From positions 267,745 through 331,744 of the forward strand of contig NZ_MUGS01000002.1 of assembly GCF_002222055.1 (NCBI RefSeq): a DNA stretch of 64,000 nucleotides, in the 5' to 3' direction. Below, piece by piece: positions 35,709 to 43,732 of this stretch. A program made the position numbers and the translations under genes. The stretch comes from Flavobacterium araucananum (GTDB lineage: Bacteria > Bacteroidota > Bacteroidia > Flavobacteriales > Flavobacteriaceae). Position 1 is the stretch's first letter, and every line of letters starts with the position of its first letter. The notes beneath the pieces were generated by a model. That model was not told the DNA's origin and did no database searches. It saw only the letters and a program-made list of their open reading frames with translations.

Positions 35709-37880
35709 ATGAATACTAGTAAAATTACTGTAATACTTTTGTTTTTGGTCGCCTCCGTTTTTGGGCAACAAAAAATTACTGTCGAGAGCATTTATAGCGG
35801 AACATTTCGCGCAAAGGGAATGGATGAATTACAGTCATTAAAAAATACAGATCAATATACTGTTTTAAATGTAGATCAGGCAAGTAGGAGCATGCAGATC
35901 GATTTGTACGATTTTGCAACCCTAAAAAAAGTATCTAATTTAATTGATACTAAAAACCATGCAGCTCTTGCTGAAGGGATTGATAGTTATACTTTTGATG
36001 CCTCAGAAAAAAAGATTTTAATCGCATGCAACTCCAATAAAATTTTTCGCCACTCGTTTACGGCAGATTACTTTTTGTACGATATAACTTCTAAGTCCTT
36101 AACGAAGCTTTTTAATTTTCAAATACAAGAACCTACTTTTTCGCCTGACGGAACTAAAATTGCTTATGCGAGAGAAAATAATCTGTACGTATATGATGTA
36201 GCTTCGGCAAAATCTACAGCAATTACAACCGACGGGAAGAAAAACGCAATTATCAACGGTATTACGGATTGGGTTTATGAAGAAGAATTTGCTTTTGTCC
36301 GGGCTTTTGACTGGAGTAAAGACAGTAAAAAATTAGCCTATATTCGTTTTGACGAAAGCCAGGTTCCTGAGTTTTCGATGTCCATGTTTAATAAAGATCT
36401 GTATCCAACAATTGAAACTTTTAAATATCCTAAAGCAGGAGAAAAAAACTCAGAAGTTTCACTACATATATATGATGTGGCGGGCAATGCCACAAAAAAA
36501 GTTGAATTAGGTAATTATAATGACTTTTATATTGCCAGATTACAATGGACAAACGATAACAACATATTATCTGCACAGGTTTTAAACCGCCACCAGGACA
36601 ATCTTGATTTATTATTTGTTGACGGAACGACTGCTACGGCAAAAGTAGTTCTGAACGAAAAAGATAAAGCTTACGTTGATGTTACAGACAATCTGACTTT
36701 CTTAAAAGATAATAGCTTTATCTGGACAAGCGAAAAAGACGGTTTCAATCATATTTATGTATATGATAAAACCGGAAAACTTAAAAACCAGGTTACAAAA
36801 GGAAACTGGGAAGTAGTGTCTTACTACGGTTTCGACGAAAAAACAAAAACTATTTTCTATCAGTCTACAGAAAATGGTTCGATCAACAGAGATATTTACC
36901 GCATCGCTTTAGACGGAAAAAACAAAGTGCGTCTGTCCAAAAATACAGGAACAAATGCGGCAACTTTTAGCCCTAACTTTCAGTTTTTTATTAATACTTT
37001 TTCAAGTGCAACTCAGCCTACGACCTATACTCTAAATGAGTCAAAAACAGGCAAAGAGATTCAGGTTATCGAAAATAATCAGGAGCTTGCAACCCAGTTA
37101 AAAAATTATAATCTGCCTGCAAAAGAATTTTTTGTTTTAAAAACAGCAAGAGGCAACGAACTAAATGCATGGATCTTAAAGCCAAAAGATTTTGATCCTT
37201 CAAAAAAATATCCGGTTTTTATGTACCAATATTCCGGACCGGGATCTCAGCAAGTTAATAACGACTGGAATAACAATGATGATTATTGGTTTGCTTCACT
37301 TACACAACAAGGTTATATTGTGGCTTGTGTAGATGGTAGAGGAACTGGTTTTAAAGGTGCTGATTTTAAAAAAGTTACTCAAAAAGAATTAGGAAAATAC
37401 GAAGTACAGGATCAAATAGATGCAGCCAAAGTTATTGGCGCTTATCCTTATGTTGATGCTTCGAGAATTGGAATCTTTGGTTGGAGTTATGGTGGTTTTA
37501 TGGCTTCGAACTGTATTTTTCAGGGTAATGACGTGTTTAAAATGGCAATTGCTGTTGCTCCGGTAACCAACTGGCGTTTTTATGACAGCGTTTATACAGA
37601 AAGATACATGCAAACTCCGCAGGAAAATGCGAGCGGATACGATCAAAACTCTCCAATAAATCACGTTGATAAATTAAAAGGAAAATTTTTATTGATTCAT
37701 GGTTCCGGAGATGATAATGTTCATGTACAAAATTCGATGCAAATGATGGAAGCTTTGATTCAGGCAAATAAACAATTTGATTCTCAGATTTATCCGGATA
37801 AAAACCACGGGATCTATGGTGGTAAAACCAGAATTCAGCTTTATAATAAAATGACTAACTTTATCAAAGAAAATTTATAA
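35709..37880 (+). CDS. Dipeptidyl peptidase IV (S9 family)
   Basis: 723 residues with a signal peptide from the ATG at 35709 (TVILLFLVASVFG-Q). An N-terminal eight-bladed propeller domain (about 25-480) precedes the alpha/beta-hydrolase. DWVYEEEFAF is the Glu-Glu motif that binds the substrate amino terminus in DPP-IV. The catalytic Ser is in GWSYGGFMAS, the Asp in HGSGDDNVH and the His in DKNHGIYGG. It removes X-Pro or X-Ala dipeptides in the periplasm. The longer frame start at 35646 adds a 21-residue hydrophobic tail that spoils the signal. Two peptide transporters follow. Confidence 0.95.
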   Translation: MNTSKITVILLFLVASVFGQQKITVESIYSGTFRAKGMDELQSLKNTDQYTVLNVDQASRSMQIDLYDFATLKKVSNLIDTKNHAALAEGIDSYTFDASEKKILIACNSNKIFRHSFTADYFLYDITSKSLTKLFNFQIQEPTFSPDGTKIAYARENNLYVYDVASAKSTAITTDGKKNAIINGITDWVYEEEFAFVRAFDWSKDSKKLAYIRFDESQVPEFSMSMFNKDLYPTIETFKYPKAGEKNSEVSLHIYDVAGNATKKVELGNYNDFYIARLQWTNDNNILSAQVLNRHQDNLDLLFVDGTTATAKVVLNEKDKAYVDVTDNLTFLKDNSFIWTSEKDGFNHIYVYDKTGKLKNQVTKGNWEVVSYYGFDEKTKTIFYQSTENGSINRDIYRIALDGKNKVRLSKNTGTNAATFSPNFQFFINTFSSATQPTTYTLNESKTGKEIQVIENNQELATQLKNYNLPAKEFFVLKTARGNELNAWILKPKDFDPSKKYPVFMYQYSGPGSQQVNNDWNNNDDYWFASLTQQGYIVACVDGRGTGFKGADFKKVTQKELGKYEVQDQIDAAKVIGAYPYVDASRIGIFGWSYGGFMASNCIFQGNDVFKMAIAVAPVTNWRFYDSVYTERYMQTPQENASGYDQNSPINHVDKLKGKFLLIHGSGDDNVHVQNSMQMMEALIQANKQFDSQIYPDKNHGIYGGKTRIQLYNKMTNFIKENL

Positions 37881-37907
37881 TCTAAAACTTTAAACCTTAA
37901 ATAAATA

Positions 37908-39593
37908 ATGAATAATATGGGAGAAACTCAAGTAAAAACTGCGCATCCAAAAGGACTTTGGGTATTGTTTGGAACGGAGATGTGGGAGCGATTCAATTTT
38001 TATGGAATGCGAGCTTTATTAACTTTATTTCTTGTGAATTCATTATTGATGAAAGAAGAAGAAGCGTCTTTAATTTATGGAGGTTTCCTTGGACTTTGTT
38101 ACCTAACGCCAATGTTGGGAGGTTTTGTTGCCGATCGTTTTTTAGGGAACAGAAACTGTATTTTATTAGGAGGACTTTTGATGGCAGTTGGACAAATGCT
38201 TTTGTTTACCAGCGGAAGTATTTTTGAAGGAAATTTGCCTTTGGCCAAAATTATCATGTATTCTGCATTAGGAGTTATCGTTTTTGGTAACGGATTCTTC
38301 AAGCCAAATATTTCCAGTATGGTAGGAAGTTTGTATCCTAAACAAGAAAAAACAAAATTAGATAGTGCTTTTACTATTTTCTATATGGGTATCAACATCG
38401 GAGCTTTTTTAGGTCAGTCAATCTGTCCTTTGTTAGGAGATGTAAAAGATGCAGGAGGAATTAGAGATATCCATGCTTTTAGATGGGGATTCATGGCAGC
38501 TTCTGTTGCGATGTTGTTAGGAACAATTCTTTTTTACTTCTTAAAAAATAAATATGTAGTTTCTCCGGAAGGAAGACCATTAGGAGGTTTGCCTTCTAAA
38601 AATGTTGATGCAGATTTTGAAGAAGGTGAAGCGCAAAAAGCAAATTTCTCTGGAAAAGCCCTGGCTATTGCCGGAATTGCATTTATTGCTCTTGGATTCT
38701 TTTTTCATTATGCAGTAGGTCAAAACTTAATTTATACCCTTATTTATTCTAGTGGTTTGTCATTGGCAGGATTAATTATTTCAGATACTTCATTGACTAA
38801 AATCGAAAGAGACAGAATTATTGTAATTTATATCGTATCCTTCTTTATTATTTTCTTTTGGGCGGCTTTTGAACAAGCAGGTTCATCATTGACTTTTATT
38901 GCAGACAATCAAACAGACAGAAATTTCTTTGGCTGGTTAATGCCGCCATCAATGGTTCAGATTTTTAATGGATTATTTGTAGTTCTTCTGGCAGTACCTT
39001 TCAGTATACTTTGGGATACTTTGAGAGCTAAGGAAAAAGAGCCTATTTCGCCGGTTAAACTAGCAGTAGGTTTGGTAGTGATTTCTATAAGTTTCTTTAT
39101 GATTGCAACTCAGGTTTCTTACATAGGAACTTCAGGTTTGTTATTGGTAAAATGGCTTATTTTATTATATTTCTTAAATACTTGTGCTGAGTTATGTTTA
39201 TCGCCAATTGGTTTGTCATTGGTAGGTAAGTTATCTCCAAAACGTTTTGCATCTTTATTATACGGAGTATTTTTCTTGTCTAATGCATCTGGTTATGCTT
39301 TAGGAGGAACTCTGGGTTCTATCTTGCCTGCAACAGGAGATAAATTTGCAAAAGCAAAAGAATTAGGAATCGATCTTCAGGCAGTATTAGATAATAAAGT
39401 TGTGCCAACGGCAGAGCAACTATCACTTTTAGAACAACATCAAATTAGCGCTCATAATCACTTTTTTGCCGGATTTGAAATTCATAACCTATATGAGTTT
39501 TTTATGGTATTTGTTGTTCTTACAGGTATCGCAGCAATTGTATTATTTGCTTTGACTCCGTTCTTGAAAAAAATGATGCACGGTGTTAGATAA
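37908..39593 (+). CDS. POT-family proton-coupled peptide transporter
   Basis: 561 residues, about 14 helices. GTEMWERFNFYGMRALLTLFL is the POT signature ExxERFxYYG, and GGFVADRFLGNRN the second motif. FFKPNISSMVGSLYP and FWAAFEQAGSSL are also typical. It takes up di- and tripeptides with protons. It begins 27 bp after the dipeptidyl peptidase stop and overlaps or abuts its paralogue, so one operon for peptide use is likely. The cytoplasmic loop at about 215-245 is short and acidic. Confidence 0.94.
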   Translation: MNNMGETQVKTAHPKGLWVLFGTEMWERFNFYGMRALLTLFLVNSLLMKEEEASLIYGGFLGLCYLTPMLGGFVADRFLGNRNCILLGGLLMAVGQMLLFTSGSIFEGNLPLAKIIMYSALGVIVFGNGFFKPNISSMVGSLYPKQEKTKLDSAFTIFYMGINIGAFLGQSICPLLGDVKDAGGIRDIHAFRWGFMAASVAMLLGTILFYFLKNKYVVSPEGRPLGGLPSKNVDADFEEGEAQKANFSGKALAIAGIAFIALGFFFHYAVGQNLIYTLIYSSGLSLAGLIISDTSLTKIERDRIIVIYIVSFFIIFFWAAFEQAGSSLTFIADNQTDRNFFGWLMPPSMVQIFNGLFVVLLAVPFSILWDTLRAKEKEPISPVKLAVGLVVISISFFMIATQVSYIGTSGLLLVKWLILLYFLNTCAELCLSPIGLSLVGKLSPKRFASLLYGVFFLSNASGYALGGTLGSILPATGDKFAKAKELGIDLQAVLDNKVVPTAEQLSLLEQHQISAHNHFFAGFEIHNLYEFFMVFVVLTGIAAIVLFALTPFLKKMMHGVR

Positions 39594-39594
39594 A

Positions 39595-41079
39595 ATGGAA
39601 AAAACGATTACACTAGAAGAAATACAGAATTTTAAAGGCAATTACCCAAAGCAATTATGGTATTTGTTTTTTGTTGAAATGTGGGAGCGATTCTGCTTCT
39701 ACGGAATGCGGGGAGTTCTTACCTTTTTTATGGTAGATCAGCTTTTATTAAAAGATGAACATGCCAATTTGCAGTATGGAGCCATTCAGGCGTTTGTATA
39801 TGCTTTTACTTTTATAGGAGGTATTTTTGCCGATAAAGTATTAGGGTTCAAAAAATCATTATTCTTTGGAGGAATCGTTATGATTCTGGGTAATCTTTTG
39901 ATTGCCTTTTCTCCGCAGGTAATGTTTTATTATGGTATCGCTTTCTCGATTATTGGAACAGGTTTTTTTAAGCCTAATGTTTCCTCAATGGTTGGAGAGT
40001 TGTATCATGAAGATGATAACAGAAGAGATGCCGGTTACGGAATGTTTTATGCCGGGATAAATGTAGGAGGTCTTTTAGGAGGTGCTTTGTGTATTTATTT
40101 AGGAAAGTATTATTCGTGGCAATTGTGCTTTTTGTCTGCAGCCGTAGTAATGTTTTTAGGTTTAGTTACCTTTTTGTTTACCAAAAAGTATTTAGGCCCA
40201 ATTGGTGATTCGCCATTATTGAATCTGGAACCAGGTAAAAGAAGAATTCGTGAAATTGCAGTATATGCAGTGTCGATTTTAAGTTTGCCGTTTATTTTTA
40301 TAATGGTAAAAAATACAGATTACACAGATTATTTCATGTATACAATTGGAATTGCTGCTGTTTTGTATTTTACGTATGAATTGATTAAACTGGGAGATGC
40401 AAAATTACAGAAAAAGCTGTTTGCAGCATTTTTGTTTGTGTTTTTCTATCTTTTGTTCAATGCAATTTATGAACAGAGTGGGGGATCTTTATCTCTTTTT
40501 GCAAAAGACAATCTAAGCGATAAATTGTTGTTTTTTTCAATTGATCCAAACATTGTAAACAATAGTTCGAATACATTTTTTGTAGTAGTTTTAAGTCCTA
40601 TTATTGGTTTGTTGTGGATCTGGCTTGGTAAGAGAAGAATTGAACCTAACACCTTAATTAAATTTGGGATTGGATTCCTGTTTCTGGGAGCTTCTTTCTA
40701 TATATTTTACCTGACAAAATTCTTTGCAAATTCTAAAGGTATTGCCTCTTTAAACGTGTTTACCTTTGCTTACTTGGTAACGACGATAGGAGAGCTTTGT
40801 TTAGGGCCAATCGGGATGTCGATCATTACCAAGTTATCTCCAAAAAGATTGTTTGGTATGATGATGGGATTGTGGTTTCTGGCAAGTGCATTCGGGCAAT
40901 TATTTGCAGGTAAATTAGGGGCTGAAATATCGAGATCAAATACAGGAGTTACCTTGCTTTCTAAGCTGCAATCGTATACACAAGGGTATTATCAATTGGC
41001 AATTTATTCGCTGGTTGCCGGGGTTGTTTTAATTGCAATTTCGCCAATTATTAGAAAATTAATGCAAGAAGTAAAATAG
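39595..41079 (+). CDS. Second POT-family peptide transporter
   Basis: 494 residues, paralogous to the gene just upstream. It has EMWERFCFYGMRGVLTFFMVD, GGIFADKVLGFKKSLFFGG, FKPNVSSMVGELYHEDDNRRD and NAIYEQSGGSLSLF. It begins one base after the stop of the first transporter (stop at 39591-39593, ATG at 39595); the earlier in-frame start at 39583 would overlap. The two differ in loop length and probably in peptide preference. Confidence 0.93.
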   Translation: MEKTITLEEIQNFKGNYPKQLWYLFFVEMWERFCFYGMRGVLTFFMVDQLLLKDEHANLQYGAIQAFVYAFTFIGGIFADKVLGFKKSLFFGGIVMILGNLLIAFSPQVMFYYGIAFSIIGTGFFKPNVSSMVGELYHEDDNRRDAGYGMFYAGINVGGLLGGALCIYLGKYYSWQLCFLSAAVVMFLGLVTFLFTKKYLGPIGDSPLLNLEPGKRRIREIAVYAVSILSLPFIFIMVKNTDYTDYFMYTIGIAAVLYFTYELIKLGDAKLQKKLFAAFLFVFFYLLFNAIYEQSGGSLSLFAKDNLSDKLLFFSIDPNIVNNSSNTFFVVVLSPIIGLLWIWLGKRRIEPNTLIKFGIGFLFLGASFYIFYLTKFFANSKGIASLNVFTFAYLVTTIGELCLGPIGMSIITKLSPKRLFGMMMGLWFLASAFGQLFAGKLGAEISRSNTGVTLLSKLQSYTQGYYQLAIYSLVAGVVLIAISPIIRKLMQEVK

Positions 41080-41131
41080 ACGACATTTTGCAATTCTTTT
41101 TTTGTTTAAATTTGTTGAAAATAAAATAAAA

Positions 41132-41599
41132 ATGAAAAAAATATTTTTAATAGCATTGTTTTTAGTTGGTGCGTTTGCAACACAGGCGCAAGAGCTAAAA
41201 TGGTACACTGATGTAAGAGAGGCAATTACCGTAAGTAATAAAGAGCAAAAGCCATTGTTACTTTTTTTTACAGGAAGTGATTGGTGCGGATGGTGTATTC
41301 GTTTGCAAAATGAAGTTTTAAAAACTCCGGAATTTAAAAAATGGGCTACAGATAATGTTGTTTTGGTAGAATTAGATTATCCTCGAAGAACAGCACAAAC
41401 GCCAGAGCTTAAAAGCCAGAACAATGAGTTGCAACAAGCTTTTGGAATCCAGGGTTTTCCTACCGTATTTTTTACAAGTGCTGAATCAAAAGACGGCAAA
41501 GTAAATTTTAAAGGACTTGGACAAACAGGTTATGTTGCCGGAGGCCCATCTGCTTGGTTAACAGTTGCAGAAGGAATTGTTCATCCTAAAAAATCTTAA
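41132..41599 (+). CDS. Exported thioredoxin-fold protein with intact CGWC site
   Basis: 155 residues with a signal peptide from the ATG at 41132 (LIALFLVGAFATQA-Q). The thioredoxin fold has the redox motif FFTGSDWCGWCIRLQNEV and the cis-proline loop IQGFPTVFF. The WCGWC context resembles DUF255-like or thioredoxin_7 proteins. It should reduce or exchange disulfides in the periplasm. Three shorter relatives without the cysteines follow in tandem, making this the likely parent of the set. An upstream start at 41102 adds no sense. Confidence 0.9.
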   Translation: MKKIFLIALFLVGAFATQAQELKWYTDVREAITVSNKEQKPLLLFFTGSDWCGWCIRLQNEVLKTPEFKKWATDNVVLVELDYPRRTAQTPELKSQNNELQQAFGIQGFPTVFFTSAESKDGKVNFKGLGQTGYVAGGPSAWLTVAEGIVHPKKS

Positions 41600-41630
41600 G
41601 AGAGAAAAGATATAGTACAATATTTTATAA

Positions 41631-41661
41631 AACTCCTTGCGTGTTCGTAAGGAGTTTTTTT
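41631..41661 (+). terminator. Terminator after the CGWC thioredoxin
   Basis: AACTCCTT (41631-41638) pairs with AAGGAGTT (41649-41656), followed by five more Ts. Confidence 0.85.
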
Positions 41662-41783
41662 GTTTAGTAAGAAAAGTTATTCATTTGTTTTGACGAATTT
41701 AAGACTTTGATATTTTATTGTGTCAAAAAAAACATATAATATAATTTTTGTATTAATAAAAATTGGAAAATTAAAATAATATG

Positions 41784-41791
41784 TTAATTTC
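41784..41791 (+). promoter_or_regulatory. Possible -7 box of pseudo-thioredoxin 1
   Basis: TAATTTCG, one base from TAnnTTTG, 32 bp before the ATG. The word TATGTTAATTT containing it is repeated before the second copy (about 42507), as is AAAACCAATT nearer the start, so the upstream region was duplicated with the gene. Confidence 0.4.
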
Positions 41792-41823
41792 GTCATACTA
41801 TACTAACCAAAACCAATTGTATT

Positions 41824-42276
41824 ATGACCAAAAAATTACTTATCCTACTCTTTTTTTTAGGTTCATTTTTTCTGCATTCGCAAAATTTAGTTTGGAGAAC
41901 AAACATGACAGATGCCATTGCTATTAGTAATGAATTAAGAAAACCAATGTTAATTTTATTTACAGCCTCAGGTGTATCAGAAAATCTTCAGAATGAAATA
42001 TTTAAAACTCCGGATTTTGCTGTTTGGTCGCGTGACAATGTAGTTCTTGTAAAACTTGATTTGTCTGATTCTTCGGCAGATCAAAGTGATACAGAACAAA
42101 ATATTAAATTAAAAAATGCATTTGGCGTTGAAGATCTTCCCGAAGTATGTTTTGCCAGTGCATCAGTTCGAAAAAACAAAACAACCTTTAGTGCACTAGG
42201 AAAAATCGCCTACAAACCGGGTGGAGCAAAAGCATGGATAGCAGAGTCGAATGCAATCTTGCATCCTAGCGAATAG
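41824..42276 (+). CDS. Exported pseudo-thioredoxin, copy 1 (no CxxC)
   Basis: 150 residues. Signal peptide ILLFFLGSFFLHSQ, then a mature domain that aligns along its length with the CGWC protein upstream (LKTPEF/FKTPDF, DNVVLV, GG-KAWI). The active-site stretch is shortened by about three residues to TASGVSENLQNEI, removing both cysteines. The cis-Pro loop is kept as EDLPEVCFAS and contains the only Cys of the protein. Redox activity by the usual mechanism is therefore excluded; a binding or scaffold role, or one based on the single Cys, is possible. Confidence 0.85.
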   Translation: MTKKLLILLFFLGSFFLHSQNLVWRTNMTDAIAISNELRKPMLILFTASGVSENLQNEIFKTPDFAVWSRDNVVLVKLDLSDSSADQSDTEQNIKLKNAFGVEDLPEVCFASASVRKNKTTFSALGKIAYKPGGAKAWIAESNAILHPSE

Positions 42277-42313
42277 ATTAGATTTAAATTAAGTTTTCTT
42301 AGTTTAATTTGTA

Positions 42314-42352
42314 GATTCCCTTTTTGCTTTCGGGTAAAAGGGGATTTTTTTT
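42314..42352 (+). terminator. Terminator after pseudo-thioredoxin 1
   Basis: ATTCCCTTTT (42314-42323) pairs, with one G-U, with AAAAGGGGAT (about 42336-42345), followed by a T run. Each pseudo-thioredoxin copy ends with a similar hairpin built on CCCTTT/AAAGGG. Confidence 0.8.
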
Positions 42353-42547
42353 ACAAAACGTTTATGGCCCAATGAATGCTTTTACGATTTAAAGGGTATT
42401 ATTTTTTCCATTTTCTTAAAAAAATATGGTTTTATTGTTGAATTGCTGTTTTGTTTATTTTTTATATTTTTTTTGTTTAAATATAACTTGTTTGCTAAAG
42501 TTATTATGTTAATTTAGTCCCATAAACCTACTTAAAACCAATTTTAT

Positions 42548-42994
42548 ATGACCAAAAAATTACTCATCCTGCTATTTTTTTTAGGTTCATTATTTCTGCA
42601 TTCACAAAATTTAGCTTGGAAAACGGATATGAATGATGCTATTGTGGCAAGCGACGCCCAAAAACGACCATTATTAATTTTATTTACTGCGACAGGTCTT
42701 TCACAAAGAATGGAAAGTGAAATTTTTGCAACTCCGGATTTTGCCGTTTGGTCGCGTGATAACGTAATTCTTGTTAAACTTGATTTATCAGATTCAGAAG
42801 CATCTGATGTTGTAAAAGATCAAAATGTTAAACTAAAAAATGCTTTAGGCATTAATGAATTACCACAAGTATGTCTTTTAATGGCATCTGTTAGAAAAGG
42901 AAAAACAACGTTTAATAATATGGGTTTAGTTCCTTACAGACAAGGAGGAGCAAAAGCCTGGATCGCTGATGCAAATTTGATTTTGAATCCATAA
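42548..42994 (+). CDS. Exported pseudo-thioredoxin, copy 2 (no CxxC)
   Basis: 148 residues. The signal peptide is almost identical to copy 1 (ILLFFLGSLFLHSQ). The active-site region is TATGLSQRMESEIF with no cysteine. The cis-Pro loop is NELPQVCLLM with the only Cys. The C-terminal GGAKAWIADANLILNP matches the other copies. It has its own upstream region and terminator, so it is a separate transcription unit. Confidence 0.85.
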   Translation: MTKKLLILLFFLGSLFLHSQNLAWKTDMNDAIVASDAQKRPLLILFTATGLSQRMESEIFATPDFAVWSRDNVILVKLDLSDSEASDVVKDQNVKLKNALGINELPQVCLLMASVRKGKTTFNNMGLVPYRQGGAKAWIADANLILNP

Positions 42995-43027
42995 ATGATT
43001 TAAAGCAGACCCTTGGTTTAATGCATA

Positions 43028-43067
43028 AATTCCCTTTGTACTTTCGAGCACAAAGGGAATTTTTTTT
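43028..43067 (+). terminator. Terminator after pseudo-thioredoxin 2
   Basis: AATTCCCTTTGT (43028-43039) pairs perfectly with ACAAAGGGAATT (43050-43061), followed by six Ts. Confidence 0.88.
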
Positions 43068-43265
43068 AGGTCTGGTTTTAAGGCTGTTAATCCGTATTCT
43101 GTTGTTTATAAGGTGATTTTTTTTTGTTTTGCTAAAAAATTAATGTTTTAATGATTAATCTTTATTTGTTTTGATATTTGATTAAATATTTTAATTTTTA
43201 TATTTTTTTTAATATGTTTTGTGTTAAATTGGTGAAATAAATGTAATTTTTAAATAAAATTTAAT

Positions 43266-43715
43266 ATGGCACGAAAACTACTTATCCTGTTATTTTTTTT
43301 AGGTTCATTTTTTCTGCATTCGCAAAGTTTAGCCTGGAAAACCAATATGAATGATGCAATAGTAGCCAGTGATGAACAAAGAAAACCATTGCTGATTTTT
43401 TTTACAACATCAGGGATTTCTCAGCTCATTCAGAACGAAGTTTTTGCAACAACAGATTTTGCAGATTGGTCTGGTGATAATGTTGTTTTGTTAAAACTTG
43501 ATTTATCAGACTCTACACTATCTGAGTCAGATAAAGAACAAAATCTCAAACTGAAAGAAGCTTTGGGAATCGATGAGCTGCCTCAGGTTTGCCTTGTTAC
43601 CGCTTCTATTAGAAAAAATAAACCAACGATTAATAAACTGGGTCTGCTGGGATATAAAGTTGGAGGTGCAAAAAAATGGATAGCAGATGCCAAGTCGATT
43701 ATAAATGGAGAATAA
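43266..43715 (+). CDS. Exported pseudo-thioredoxin, copy 3 (no CxxC)
   Basis: 149 residues. Signal peptide ILLFFLGSFFLHSQ as in copy 1. The active-site region is TTSGISQLIQNEVF without cysteine. The cis-Pro loop DELPQVCLVT holds the only Cys. The acidic linker DLSDSTLSESDKEQN corresponds to the variable loop of the other copies. The terminator lies inside the end of the convergent comEC gene. Confidence 0.85.
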   Translation: MARKLLILLFFLGSFFLHSQSLAWKTNMNDAIVASDEQRKPLLIFFTTSGISQLIQNEVFATTDFADWSGDNVVLLKLDLSDSTLSESDKEQNLKLKEALGIDELPQVCLVTASIRKNKPTINKLGLLGYKVGGAKKWIADAKSIINGE

Positions 43716-43732
43716 AGGAGCTAACTTTGTTC

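Noticed and set aside
41824..43715. The three pseudo-thioredoxins as pseudogenes
   Set aside because: All have intact frames, complete signal peptides, own terminators and a shared single Cys; this pattern suggests retained function.
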